A stretch of DNA of 11,609 nt from Actinomycetes bacterium (GCA_021793335.1 JAJYSW010000094.1:1-11609), one strand, 5' to 3'. Positions 1 to 5,965 are shown, counted from the first letter of the stretch. Numbers and translations: made by a program. Notes: generated by a model from the letters alone, not told the origin.

Positions 1-308
1 CGCGGCTGCTTCGGATTGGTCGCGATCTCATCGATCTGGATCAACTGGAAGCTCGCTCCGGGAACGGGCACCAAACCGGCGTCCGCCTCCGCAAGGCTCG
101 GCGTTTCACGTGAAACATCAGCGGCCGTCACGGGTGTTGTTTCACGTGAAACATCGCGGTCACCGGGGATCGCCTGCCGGGGCGCACCGTTCGATCTGAG
201 CGGCTCCTCATCGATCTCATCGACTTCAGTCGTCGTGCTCTCGGCCAGTCCGGTCGGGATCAGTGCCCCAAGCCCACGACCGAGCCCTCCCCGTTTCGTC
301 GCTGCCAT
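1..308 (-). CDS. parB: Chromosome partition protein ParB, N-terminal part (truncated by window edge)
   Basis: ParB/Spo0J-family CTPase and DNA-binding protein that loads at parS sites and, with ParA, segregates the new origins. Only the first 102 codons are visible; the gene runs off the left edge. The ATG at 306-308 opens the classic start MAATKRGGLGRGLGALIP, and near the edge the frame reads IQIDEIATNPKQPR, the beginning of the conserved ParB N-domain. The ~60 residues between are a variable acidic linker. Within it VSRET occurs twice (residues 53-57 and 65-69) because two parS sites lie inside the codons. The start is 3 nt after the parA stop, so the two are surely co-transcribed and probably translationally coupled. 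The ribosome site is modest (GGGAA 7 nt, GAAGGG 13 nt upstream). Identity is secure; the rest of the protein is outside the window. Confidence 0.95.
   Translation of the reverse strand, partial: MAATKRGGLGRGLGALIPTGLAESTTTEVDEIDEEPLRSNGAPRQAIPGDRDVSRETTPVTAADVSRETPSLAEADAGLVPVPGASFQLIQIDEIATNPKQP
103..116. promoter_or_regulatory. parS: parS site 1 (inside parB)
   Basis: Perfect 14-bp palindrome GTTTCACGTGAAAC, the bacterial parS core bound by ParB. Against the 16-bp consensus TGTTTCACGTGAAACA only the first base (C at 102) differs. It lies in the parB reading frame and encodes VSRET with its flanks. Its start is 36 bp from that of parS site 2. Confidence 0.95.
138..153. promoter_or_regulatory. 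parS: parS site 2 (inside parB)
   Basis: Full 16-bp consensus TGTTTCACGTGAAACA. Located within the parB linker codons in the same frame as site 1, so both yield VSRET. The pair should act as a ParB nucleation centre. Confidence 0.96.
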
Positions 309-311
309 CGA

Positions 312-1745
312 CTAGTTCCCGCCCTTCTCTTTCTGCTGTCCCGCACGCCGGGGACTCAGCTTCGCGCCTCTCCGAGCTATTTCCTCGGCCGCTTCGAAAT
401 AACTCGTCGCCCCTCGTGAACCGGGGTCGTACGTCATGATCGACTGGCCGTAGCCGGGGGCCTCCGAGACGCGGACGCTACGCGGTACCACCGCGTCGAG
501 CACGATCTCACTGAAGTGCCCGCGGACCTCCCGCTCCACCTGATCGGCGAGCTTGGTGCGCTTGTCGTACATCGTGAGCAGAATCGTCGACACGCGCAGA
601 CGGCCGTTCAAGTGGGCCTTGACGAGCTCGATGTTCCGGAGCAGCTGCCCCAGCCCCTCAAGCGCGTAGTACTCGCACTGAATCGGGATGAGCACCTCTT
701 CAGCGGCGACGAGCGCGTTGACGGTGAGCAGGCCCAGCGAAGGAGGACAGTCGATGAAAATATAATCGAGCTCATCCGCATAGGCCGCGATGCTCTTCTG
801 AAGCCGAGCTTCGCGGGCGACGACGTTCACCAGTTCCACTTCGGCACCGGCGAGATCGATGGTCGCCGGAATGCAGTACAGCGAAGGAATGCCCTCGACG
901 CGCTGCGCGATGTCCTCAAGCGGTGTGCCGTCCACGAGCGCCTCGTACACACTGGGAGTGCCCGCACCGTGTTCGACGCCGAGCCCGGTCGAGGCATTGC
1001 CCTGAGGGTCGAGATCGATGACCATGACGCGGTTGCCGTGAAGCGCCAAGGCGACCGCGAGGTTGACGGCACTCGTGGTCTTGCCGACACCGCCTTTCTG
1101 GTTCGCCACCGCGAACACGCGCCGCCGTGGCGGCCGCGGCATGGTGACGGCGCCTGCCGGGTTCAGGACCCTGACGGCTCGCTGCGCCTCACGGGCGAGC
1201 GGGAGATCGTCCTCAAGCGGATTCGTCTGCTGAGGAATCTCATCGCTGTGCTCCTGCGTGCCGACTTCGGTATCAGAGCCGCCCACCGCCGTGGTCGCCT
1301 CCGCATCGAGCGCACGCGAGGCGGCCGACCTCTTGCCCGACCGACGCCCGGTACTGTCGGCTGCGGCCTCCGAAGCTTTGTGACGCCCGGACTTGCCTCG
1401 TTGCGTTGTGGATCTGCGCATCCCGTCCCGTTCCCCGCCATCGTTCGACAGATCGTTCTGACTGCGGAAGACCGGGTCAGTGCCTCCAGCCGCATAGCCG
1501 TAGCTCGGGCCGGTCTCCCTAGAGACCGATTCTGACCCAGCGGACCCGTAGCGCTGTGCTTCGCCACCCGGCGACTGAGAAGTTTCTCGGTATCGGCGTC
1601 GCCGAGGAGTCGGGGCCGGGTTCTCCTCGCTCACCGCAGCGTCGAGAACGTTCCTGATGCGACGTTCGGCCGGGGTATCGCCGCTGAAAGCATTCTGGTG
1701 TTCACGATCTTCGGGGGGAAGGGGGTCGCGCACGTTCACCGCCAC
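312..1745 (-). CDS. parA: Chromosome partition ATPase ParA (Soj family) with long N-terminal extension
   Basis: Deviant Walker-type ATPase that drives origin segregation with ParB. 477 aa against roughly 260-360 for most homologues. The ATPase core starts near residue 207 (RRRVFAVANQKGGVGKTTSAVNLA). The Walker A KGGVGKTT is at 217-224, the VIDLDPQGNAS motif near 242-252 and the Walker B YIFIDCPPS at 328-336. The segment just before it (LPLAREAQRAVRVLNPAGAVTMPRPPRRR, 181-209) resembles the extension of mycobacterial ParA, so part of the N-terminus is real. Residues 1-175 are Arg/Ser/Gly-rich, low complexity and probably disordered. The GTG start at 1743-1745 is the earliest possible (TAA lies 3 nt further upstream) but has no clear Shine-Dalgarno site; a downstream start cannot be excluded. 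Residues 74-78 read VSRET, as the parS-coded peptides do, but from non-parS codons. Confidence 0.95.
   Translation of the reverse strand: MAVNVRDPLPPEDREHQNAFSGDTPAERRIRNVLDAAVSEENPAPTPRRRRYRETSQSPGGEAQRYGSAGSESVSRETGPSYGYAAGGTDPVFRSQNDLSNDGGERDGMRRSTTQRGKSGRHKASEAAADSTGRRSGKRSAASRALDAEATTAVGGSDTEVGTQEHSDEIPQQTNPLEDDLPLAREAQRAVRVLNPAGAVTMPRPPRRRVFAVANQKGGVGKTTSAVNLAVALALHGNRVMVIDLDPQGNASTGLGVEHGAGTPSVYEALVDGTPLEDIAQRVEGIPSLYCIPATIDLAGAEVELVNVVAREARLQKSIAAYADELDYIFIDCPPSLGLLTVNALVAAEEVLIPIQCEYYALEGLGQLLRNIELVKAHLNGRLRVSTILLTMYDKRTKLADQVEREVRGHFSEIVLDAVVPRSVRVSEAPGYGQSIMTYDPGSRGATSYFEAAEEIARRGAKLSPRRAGQQKEKGGN
1511..1528. repeat. Inverted repeat in parA coding for VSRET; possible decayed parS
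   Basis: Arms CGGTCTC and GAGACCG (7 bp) flank the 4-nt centre CCTA. On the coding strand the segment reads GTCTCTAGGGAGAC and encodes VSRET. It matches the parS core at 9 of 14 positions and keeps an inverted-repeat outline. That it derives from parS is inference; it is not expected to bind ParB well. Confidence 0.35.
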
Positions 1746-1758
1746 AGATTACGGGCCA

Positions 1759-1778
1759 GATGTTTCACGTGAAACATC
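1759..1778. promoter_or_regulatory. parS: parS site 3, upstream of parA
   Basis: Contains the complete 16-bp consensus at 1761-1776; the palindrome extends to 20 bp (GATGTTTCACGTGAAACATC). It sits 13 bp upstream of the parA GTG, between the likely promoter and the gene, so bound ParB could also repress parAB. The partition role is well supported; autoregulation is inferred. Confidence 0.96.
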
Positions 1779-1977
1779 GGCCCCGTTTTGAGGAACCTTA
1801 CGAGCCATACATTAGCCCAACAGGGTGAAACCCGTCGGTACCGCTGTTCGAGTCCCCCCGGCTCGTGAATCCTCGGACGACAAGCGCAGGAAGGGTGCAG
1901 CGGGTACTCCCGGCTGCCTGCCGCCGCTTTGAAGCACCAATGCCCCGAAGTTCGAGTGCATAAAGCCGTCGAGACCC

Positions 1978-1994
1978 CTGCACTATCGGTGCAG
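1978..1994. repeat. Inverted repeat CTGCAC-N5-GTGCAG
   Basis: Perfect 6-bp arms around TATCG in the rsmG-parA gap. Related ACTGCAC words follow at 2022-2028 and 2047-2053 (25 bp apart). The layout resembles operator half-sites, but no regulator is identified. Confidence 0.35.
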
Positions 1995-2143
1995 TGCCGT
2001 CATCACGCTGCATCGAGCCGCACTGCACCGAACTGCCGGCGAGAACACTGCACTGCTGGCACACCGGGCTGCTGACACACCGAACCACTCGAATGACGAA
2101 CGTGGCGCGGTCTTGATCCTCCACCGCAATCCAAGCCCCTCGG

Positions 2144-2175
2144 CCGGTCCGGACGATGCCGCCCCTCAGGACCGG
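2144..2175 (-). terminator. Weak stem-loop downstream of rsmG
   Basis: Arms CCGGTCC and GGACCGG with an 18-nt loop, about 100 nt after the rsmG stop. A second stem with arms GTGAGC/GCTCAC lies at 2217-2246. Neither has a T-tract. They could end the rpmH-to-rsmG transcript, as many actinobacterial terminators lack U-runs, but the long loops keep confidence low. Confidence 0.25.
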
Positions 2176-2274
2176 AACCCCCGCATCCGGCCATGAGCCC
2201 GGCCAAGGGTCGACCAGTGAGCCGGCCGGCGTTCCCGATCGCTCACCGCGAACCGACCGGGCCGCACCCGCTCG

Positions 2275-2955
2275 CTATCGGACCCGCTCGATCCGCACCA
2301 CTGTTGTCGGGACGGTGAACACCGGCTCGTCGAGTTTCTTCTGACCGCACGTCTCCACGGCGGCCTTAGCGCCACCGGCAGACCGTATCTGCCGCGCGTC
2401 CCGCTGGATCTCCTCGGCCGCGCTCCGGCCCTTGATCGCCAGCATCACGCCGCCCACACGGGCCAAGGGCAGGCACCAGCGCGCCAGCTTGCCCAAAGGC
2501 GCCACCGCCCGGGACACCACCACGTCCGCCCGGCCCTTCGGGTCCACTTCTTCGGCTCTAGCCCTGAGCACTTCCACATTGGCAATGCCGAGGGCCTCCA
2601 CGACTTCTTCCAAGAAATCGACACGGCGTTGCATCGGCTCCACCAAAGTCACCCATACATCGGGCCGCGCCAGCGCCAATGGGATACCCGGCAAGCCCGC
2701 GCCCGAGCCGACATCGATCACGTCCGCGTCGGGAGGGATCAACTCACCGATCACCGCACTGTTGAGCACGTGACGCCCCCACAGCCGCGGCACCTCTCGC
2801 GGGCCGATCAGGCCACGCTCGATGCCGGCGGTGCGCAGCAGTCCAACGTAATCCTCGGCCTGCCGGAGGCACTCTTCATCGCCGAAGACAGAGGCCAATG
2901 TTTCACGTGAAACATTGGCCTCGACATCTTCAGAGCTCATGGGCTCTTGTGTCAT
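2275..2955 (-). CDS. rsmG: 16S rRNA (guanine-N7) methyltransferase RsmG (GidB)
   Basis: SAM-dependent methylase that modifies a guanine near the streptomycin site of 16S rRNA (G527 in E. coli numbering); loss of RsmG gives low-level streptomycin resistance in several bacteria. 226 aa from the chosen ATG. Family signatures: GIERGLIGPREVPRLWGRHVLNSAVIGE before the SAM loop DVGSGAGLPGIPLALARPD (about 81-99), then VEPMQRRVDFLEEVV and ADVVVSRAVAPLGKL. Three in-frame ATGs (2982, 2955, 2940) are possible. GGAGAAGAG lies 13-20 nt before the 2955 start, and the others have no better site, so the start is uncertain. Codons near the beginning contain parS site 4 and encode VSRET. The gene follows jag by 82 nt and probably ends the rpmH-side operon. 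Confidence 0.93.
   Translation of the reverse strand: MTQEPMSSEDVEANVSRETLASVFGDEECLRQAEDYVGLLRTAGIERGLIGPREVPRLWGRHVLNSAVIGELIPPDADVIDVGSGAGLPGIPLALARPDVWVTLVEPMQRRVDFLEEVVEALGIANVEVLRARAEEVDPKGRADVVVSRAVAPLGKLARWCLPLARVGGVMLAIKGRSAAEEIQRDARQIRSAGGAKAAVETCGQKKLDEPVFTVPTTVVRIERVR
2891..2922. promoter_or_regulatory. parS: parS site 4 inside rsmG, core of a 32-bp perfect palindrome
   Basis: The 16-bp consensus TGTTTCACGTGAAACA is flanked by GAGGCCAA and TTGGCCTC, extending the perfect inverted repeat to 32 bp. ParB needs only the core, so the extra 8 bp per arm are unexplained. The site starts 16 bp into the coding sequence counted from the 2940 ATG (31 bp from 2955). In the mRNA it could fold into a stem of about 13-14 bp close to the ribosome binding region. 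Confidence 0.95.
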
Positions 2956-2997
2956 CAGTTCGCTTCGTCTCTTCTCCGTCATCAGATCCGCTGCCCG

Positions 2998-3026
2998 TGC
3001 GGGTTCCGCGATCGGCGAAACCCGCA
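2998..3026 (-). repeat. Stem-loop between jag and rsmG
   Basis: Perfect 8-bp arms TGCGGGTT and AACCCGCA; after one mismatch three more pairs (CGC/GCG) close a GATCG loop. It lies 12 nt after the jag stop and shortly before the candidate rsmG starts. It may be an intercistronic processing, attenuation or terminator hairpin; no T-tract follows. Confidence 0.5.
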
Positions 3027-3037
3027 TCGCACAGCGA

Positions 3038-3535
3038 CTACTCCTCGGGGCTGACCACGATCCGGCGGCGCGGCTCGGCGCCTTCGGATTCGCTCTCCAC
3101 ACCCGCGGTCGCGTTGATGACGTCGTGGACGCACTTCCGTTCGAAGGCGCTCATCGGTTCGAGCTTCACTGCTTCGCCGGTCTCGATGACCTTCCTCGCG
3201 GTCCGCTCGGCCAGCTCAGCCAGTTTCTTGCGCCGGCCCGCACGGTAGCCGCCGATGTCCAGCATCAGCCGGGAGTGCTCACCGATCTTGCGGTACACAG
3301 CGAGGCGGCACAGCTCCTGCAGCGCCTCCAGGGTCTGCCCCTTCGGCCCGACCAGGTTACCGAGGTCCTCGCCCACGATCTCGACCTGCGGGCGATCGCC
3401 GACCACCAGTTCATCGATATCGCCGTCGAGGTCCAGGATGTCCAGCAGGCCTTCCATGTAGTCGGCCGCTACTTCACTTTGTTCGAACAGTTCGTCTTCG
3501 GAGGCCACCTCGTCCTCCCGCACCGTTGCTCCCAT
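3038..3535 (-). CDS. jag: KH/R3H-domain RNA-binding protein Jag (KhpB)
   Basis: Single-stranded nucleic-acid-binding protein of the Jag/KhpB family, encoded almost always beside yidC; homologues act with KhpA on small RNAs and envelope growth. 165 aa. An acidic N-terminus (1-45) precedes the KH domain (VEIVGEDLGNLVGPKGQTLEALQ, about 51-73, with GPKG as the GxxG loop). The R3H region follows (about 97-160), including MSAFERKCVHDVI. The Jag_N domain of Firmicutes is absent, as usual in actinobacteria. ATG at 3533-3535; AGGACG about 12 nt upstream is a loose ribosome site. It follows yidC by 68 nt with a possible promoter of its own. Confidence 0.93.
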   Translation of the reverse strand: MGATVREDEVASEDELFEQSEVAADYMEGLLDILDLDGDIDELVVGDRPQVEIVGEDLGNLVGPKGQTLEALQELCRLAVYRKIGEHSRLMLDIGGYRAGRRKKLAELAERTARKVIETGEAVKLEPMSAFERKCVHDVINATAGVESESEGAEPRRRIVVSPEE

Positions 3536-3560
3536 AATCGTTCACTACGTCCTATCACTA

Positions 3561-3566
3561 GTTATA
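3561..3566 (-). promoter_or_regulatory. Possible -10 element for jag-rsmG
   Basis: The yidC-jag spacer holds an AT-rich patch in GC-rich surroundings, with TATAAC on the minus strand inside a small CTAG-flanked inverted repeat. A start about 7 nt later would leave a leader of roughly 20 nt before jag. No good -35 hexamer is visible, so this is only a candidate internal promoter. Confidence 0.3.
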
Positions 3567-3603
3567 AGCCTAGTTTGCCCCATCATGGCTGATGCCAAAC
3601 GGC

Positions 3604-4728
3604 TTACGCGGCCCGGGAGCCGCCCCCCTTGCCTTTTTTCTTGCCCCCGGCATGTGGCGCGCCGCTGACCTTCTTGGCCCGCGCGATGCGCTCCGCCCGC
3701 GAGAGGTTCTTGCCGGCGCCGGGGCCGCCCTGCCTGGCATTGTTGTTGACCGGCGTCGAGTCGCCGCTCTTGCCCTGCGGGGCCTTGGACTGCTTCGGCT
3801 TCTGGCCCGGCTTGGGAGCCAGCGACTTCCGACGCTCCTCGGCCTCCTGCTGCTCCTGCATCATCTGCTCGTGCGCCTTGCTGCCCGGCTTCGGGGGCTT
3901 ATTGGCGGAGTTCTGCTGCGGCGGCGGGTACTTGCGCAGCACATACTGCTGCTGCGCCAGCGAGAACAGGTTGTTGATCGTCCAGTAGATGATCACGGCG
4001 ACAGGGAAGATACCGCCGGAGAAGATCATGATCACCGGGATGCCGTAGAGCATCACCTTCTGGATCATGCGCTGGTTGGCGTCCTCGGACCAGCCGGTCT
4101 TGAGGATCATCTGACGGGTCGTCAGGTACGTCGTGAGGATCATGAGCGTGATGAAGATGCCGGCCACGATCTTGACGTTCGTCTGCGAGGAGCCGACCGC
4201 CACCAGATCGGCGCTGCCGGTCGTGAAGGTGCTCCAGAAGGGGGCGCCGAACAGGTCCGCGTTGATATAGGAGTTCCAGTCCGAGTACTGGCCGTCGTTG
4301 ATGCCGCTCCAGAAGTACTCGGTGGTGTTCAGCGTCTGGTGCGGGTCGGGGCGGCGCAAGACCCAGAACAGCCCTAGGAAGACCGGAGCCTGAATCAGGA
4401 TCGGCAGGCAACCCATGAGGGGATTGGCCTTTTCCTTGCGGTAGAGCTCCAGCGTCTCGCGCTGAAGCGTCTCGCGGTCGCCCTTGTACCGCTCCTGGAG
4501 CGCCTTGATCTCCGGCGCCAGTTTCTGCATCGCCCGCTGTGAGCGGATCTGCTTCACGAACAGCGGGAAGAGGACCACGCGCAGCGTGATGACCACCCCG
4601 ATGATCGCGAGCACCCACGCCCAGTCGGTGGAGAGGAACTCGTGGCCCTCGCCGAATACGCTGCGCCACAGGTCATGCCATCGCAGCAGCAGCCACGACA
4701 CGCCGATGTAGATCCAGTGCAAGGTCAC
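3604..4728 (-). CDS. yidC: Membrane protein insertase YidC (Oxa1 family)
   Basis: Inserts membrane proteins with or without SecYEG. 374 aa, the short Gram-positive/actinobacterial form without the large periplasmic domain. Hydrophobic segments lie near 36-58, 105-124, 188-207 and 228-255. The first is followed by LRVVLFPLFVKQIRSQRAM, where Arg50 corresponds to the conserved groove arginine, and by the cytoplasmic helical hairpin (KLAPEIKALQERYKGDRETLQRE, 69-91). From about 265 to the end is a Pro/Gln/Lys-rich basic tail (ending KKKGKGGGSRAA), of the kind that helps YidC contact ribosomes. The GTG start shares GTGA with the yidD stop, so translation is coupled; GGAG lies 8 nt upstream. No lipobox is seen. 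Confidence 0.96.
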   Translation of the reverse strand: MTLHWIYIGVSWLLLRWHDLWRSVFGEGHEFLSTDWAWVLAIIGVVITLRVVLFPLFVKQIRSQRAMQKLAPEIKALQERYKGDRETLQRETLELYRKEKANPLMGCLPILIQAPVFLGLFWVLRRPDPHQTLNTTEYFWSGINDGQYSDWNSYINADLFGAPFWSTFTTGSADLVAVGSSQTNVKIVAGIFITLMILTTYLTTRQMILKTGWSEDANQRMIQKVMLYGIPVIMIFSGGIFPVAVIIYWTINNLFSLAQQQYVLRKYPPPQQNSANKPPKPGSKAHEQMMQEQQEAEERRKSLAPKPGQKPKQSKAPQGKSGDSTPVNNNARQGGPGAGKNLSRAERIARAKKVSGAPHAGGKKKGKGGGSRAA

Positions 4729-5060
4729 TGGCGGACTCCAGTCGTCTCAATACCAATAGATGGTTCGTGTACGGCTCGCGGGGCGTTGCGGTGAAGCTCG
4801 TGAGCCGTGTCTGAGCTCCCCCGTGGAGGCGGCACCGGGTCGTATCCCCCGGGGTGGAAGGGGTGGCACCGCCCCAGTCGCCGCAGGCTCAACCATAGGC
4901 CACGTACAGGGCCGTGCCCGGACAGCGCTTCGAGGGTATACGCGCTGCAAGTGGGGTGGAAACGGCACCGGTCCGGTATGGCCGGGCTTATCCACCGACG
5001 GTACGCGACGATGGGTCGGCTCACCACCCAGGTCACGGCGGTCGCGAGGGAACCGCCCAT
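4725..5060 (-). CDS. yidD: Membrane protein insertion efficiency factor YidD
   Basis: Small membrane-associated protein that assists YidC-dependent insertion; exact mechanism unknown. 111 aa. The family motif is intact: RRWISPAIPDRCRFHPTCSAYTLEAL with Cys32 and Cys38, then RRLGRCHPFHPGGYDPVP with Cys65. The C-terminal ~35 residues are variable. A GTG at 5063 immediately precedes the ATG at 5060, but GAGGGG (5067-5072) is only 3 nt from the GTG and 6 nt from the ATG, so the ATG is chosen. The ribosome site overlaps the rnpA stop codon and the gene end overlaps yidC by 4 bp, fitting a tightly coupled rnpA-yidD-yidC unit. Confidence 0.94.
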   Translation of the reverse strand: MGGSLATAVTWVVSRPIVAYRRWISPAIPDRCRFHPTCSAYTLEALSGHGPVRGLWLSLRRLGRCHPFHPGGYDPVPPPRGSSDTAHELHRNAPRAVHEPSIGIETTGVRQ

Positions 5061-5066
5061 CACAGG

Positions 5067-5072
5067 CCCCTC
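5067..5072 (-). promoter_or_regulatory. yidD ribosome binding site
   Basis: GAGGGG on the minus strand, 6 nt from the ATG. It overlaps the rnpA TGA at 5071-5073, suggesting that ribosomes ending rnpA reinitiate at yidD. Confidence 0.6.
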
Positions 5073-5502
5073 ATGACGGGTCGCCCGGGGCGGTCTCGCG
5101 TTCGGGCCCGCGGGGCCTGCCGCCTCGCGCCCGGGCCACGGCTTCGGCCAGATCCCGGTTCAGTCGAGCGAAGTCGCGGCCGGCCGCTTTCGGCGTGGCG
5201 CGCACGACCACGTCGGTTCCGGCGGGCCAGCTCCGCATCTGCTCGGCGACCGCGTGGCGGAGTCGCCGCTTCACCTTGTTGCGGACGACGGCGTTGCCGA
5301 CGGCCTTGGAAACAACGAAACCCGCCCGTGCCGGAGGAGGCTCCTCGGCATCGGACGGTGCTGCATTCGATGGGGTGGCGTGTCTCGCCTCACCGGCGCA
5401 CGCCCAATGGACGACGACGCCGCCGCGAGCGGCCCTGCGGCCTCGTCTCAACACCGAGTTGAAGTCCCGGCTGCGGCGAATGCGTGCGTCGATTGGAAGC
5501 AC
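5071..5502 (-). CDS. rnpA: Ribonuclease P protein component
   Basis: Protein subunit of RNase P, which with the M1-type RNA removes 5' leaders from pre-tRNA. 143 aa from the chosen GTG. It starts MLPIDARIRRSRDFNSVLRRGRR, typical of the family; the RNR motif AVVRNKVKRRLRHAV is at about 71-85, and DVVVRATPKAAGRDFARLNRDL follows. Between the first strands and GFVVSKAVGNAV there is an Ala/Pro/Glu-rich insert (about 41-58) that looks longer than usual. GGGGAG at 5513-5518 is 10 nt before this GTG but only 1 nt before another GTG at 5511, so 5502 is preferred. An upstream in-frame extension to 5754 is antisense-like sequence across rpmH and is rejected. Confidence 0.93.
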   Translation of the reverse strand: MLPIDARIRRSRDFNSVLRRGRRAARGGVVVHWACAGEARHATPSNAAPSDAEEPPPARAGFVVSKAVGNAVVRNKVKRRLRHAVAEQMRSWPAGTDVVVRATPKAAGRDFARLNRDLAEAVARARGGRPRGPERETAPGDPS

Positions 5503-5512
5503 TTGGTTCACT

Positions 5513-5518
5513 CTCCCC
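5513..5518 (-). promoter_or_regulatory. rnpA ribosome binding site
   Basis: GGGGAG on the minus strand. Spacing of 10 nt to the GTG at 5500-5502 and 1 nt to the GTG at 5509-5511 decides for the downstream start. Confidence 0.6.
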
Positions 5519-5600
5519 ACGGCGAGCTCCAGTGCCGCGAAAGCGACCGACGGCGAAGCTCGCGAGCGGCGGTCCGGCGAGGCGGCAAGCGCTCGGCCGG

Positions 5601-5738
5601 TCAGACGGTCAGGCTCTTGCGCCCCTTGCGGCGACGAGCGTTGATGATGGCGCGCCCGGCACGGGTGCGCATGCGCAGCCGGAAGCCGTGGGTGCGCTTG
5701 CGACGGCGGTTGTTCGGCTGGTAGGTGCGCTTGCTCAC
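5601..5738 (-). CDS. rpmH: 50S ribosomal protein L34
   Basis: Small basic protein of the large ribosomal subunit. 45 codons, GTG start, TGA stop: MSKRTYQPNNRRRKRTHGFRLRMR followed by TRAGRAIINARRRKGRKSLTV. This is a near-textbook L34 of normal length. GGAG lies 9 nt upstream of the GTG. It is the first gene of the leftward run toward rnpA, which starts after a 98-nt spacer, and faces dnaA across the divergent region, as in most bacteria. Confidence 0.97.
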   Translation of the reverse strand: MSKRTYQPNNRRRKRTHGFRLRMRTRAGRAIINARRRKGRKSLTV

Positions 5739-5769
5739 GTCGGATTTCTCCCATTACGAGTCATGTGAC

Positions 5770-5792
5770 CGTCCCAGTCCTACTGCGGGACG
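5770..5792 (-). repeat. Small stem-loop in rpmH leader
   Basis: Arms CGTCCC and GGGACG with an 11-nt loop, 32 nt or more upstream of the rpmH GTG. It would be in the 5' leader if transcription begins near 5794. Modest stability; role unknown. Confidence 0.3.
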
Positions 5793-5800
5793 CAGCAGAC

Positions 5801-5806
5801 AGCCTA
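5801..5806 (-). promoter_or_regulatory. Possible rpmH -10 element
   Basis: TAGGCT on the minus strand fits the TAnnnT pattern of actinobacterial vegetative promoters and is about 60 nt upstream of rpmH. No matching -35 hexamer is obvious, so it is only a candidate. Confidence 0.3.
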
Positions 5807-5904
5807 GCAGGGCTTTCATGTACCGCTTCGACCGCGGACGGTGGGTGTGGCATGCCCCTCTGGACCACAGGGCAACTCGATCATGCTACTCGGGTCGGGG
5901 GCCC

Positions 5905-5921
5905 GGCCGCCACCGGCGGCC
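5905..5921. repeat. GC-only stem-loop in rpmH-dnaA region
   Basis: Perfect 7-bp arms GGCCGCC/GGCGGCC with a 3-nt loop, surrounded by further GC-rich imperfect pairing. Could separate the divergent transcripts; no T-tract. Confidence 0.35.
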
Positions 5922-5965
5922 CGGGGTGTGACCGCCGGGGGTGCGCGAAGCGTGGACGGGGCTGT

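Larger units (their letters stand above)
1746..2274. other. rsmG-parA intergenic region, 529 bp
   Basis: Unusually long gap in a compact locus. It contains parS site 3 close to parA and two weak stem-loops just after rsmG. It also has a set of TGCAC-type words (ACTGCAC at 2022-2028 and 2047-2053, its complement at 1989-1995) and a hexamer TAAGGT on the minus strand (1795-1800) that could be the -10 element of a parA promoter, with no convincing -35. A GGGTGAAACCC mini-palindrome at 1823-1833 contains a parS half-site. The open frame at 1798-2124 (minus) is rich in Cys and Ser, lacks a ribosome site and shows ordinary rather than GC-biased third positions, so I do not call it a gene. A parAB promoter is inferred. 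Confidence 0.6.

Noticed and set aside
516..1535. 339-codon open frame on the plus strand opposite parA
   Set aside because: Antisense shadow of parA; no ribosome site or protein family resemblance.
1846..1855. GTTCGAGTCC resembling a tRNA T-loop
   Set aside because: The flanking bases cannot form the T-stem and no acceptor, D or anticodon arms can be found, so a tRNA or fragment is not supported.
1798..2124. 108-codon minus-strand frame in the rsmG-parA gap
   Set aside because: GTG start without ribosome site, many Cys residues, mixed third positions and no family resemblance; overlaps other weak frames.
4988..4996. TTATCCACC, a one-mismatch DnaA box in yidD
   Set aside because: It encodes the conserved YidD segment RWISP, so protein conservation explains it; it is isolated.
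5503..5754. N-terminal extension of rnpA to 5754
   Set aside because: It would overlap rpmH in another frame, lacks conservation, and the normal RnpA start with a ribosome site lies at 5502.
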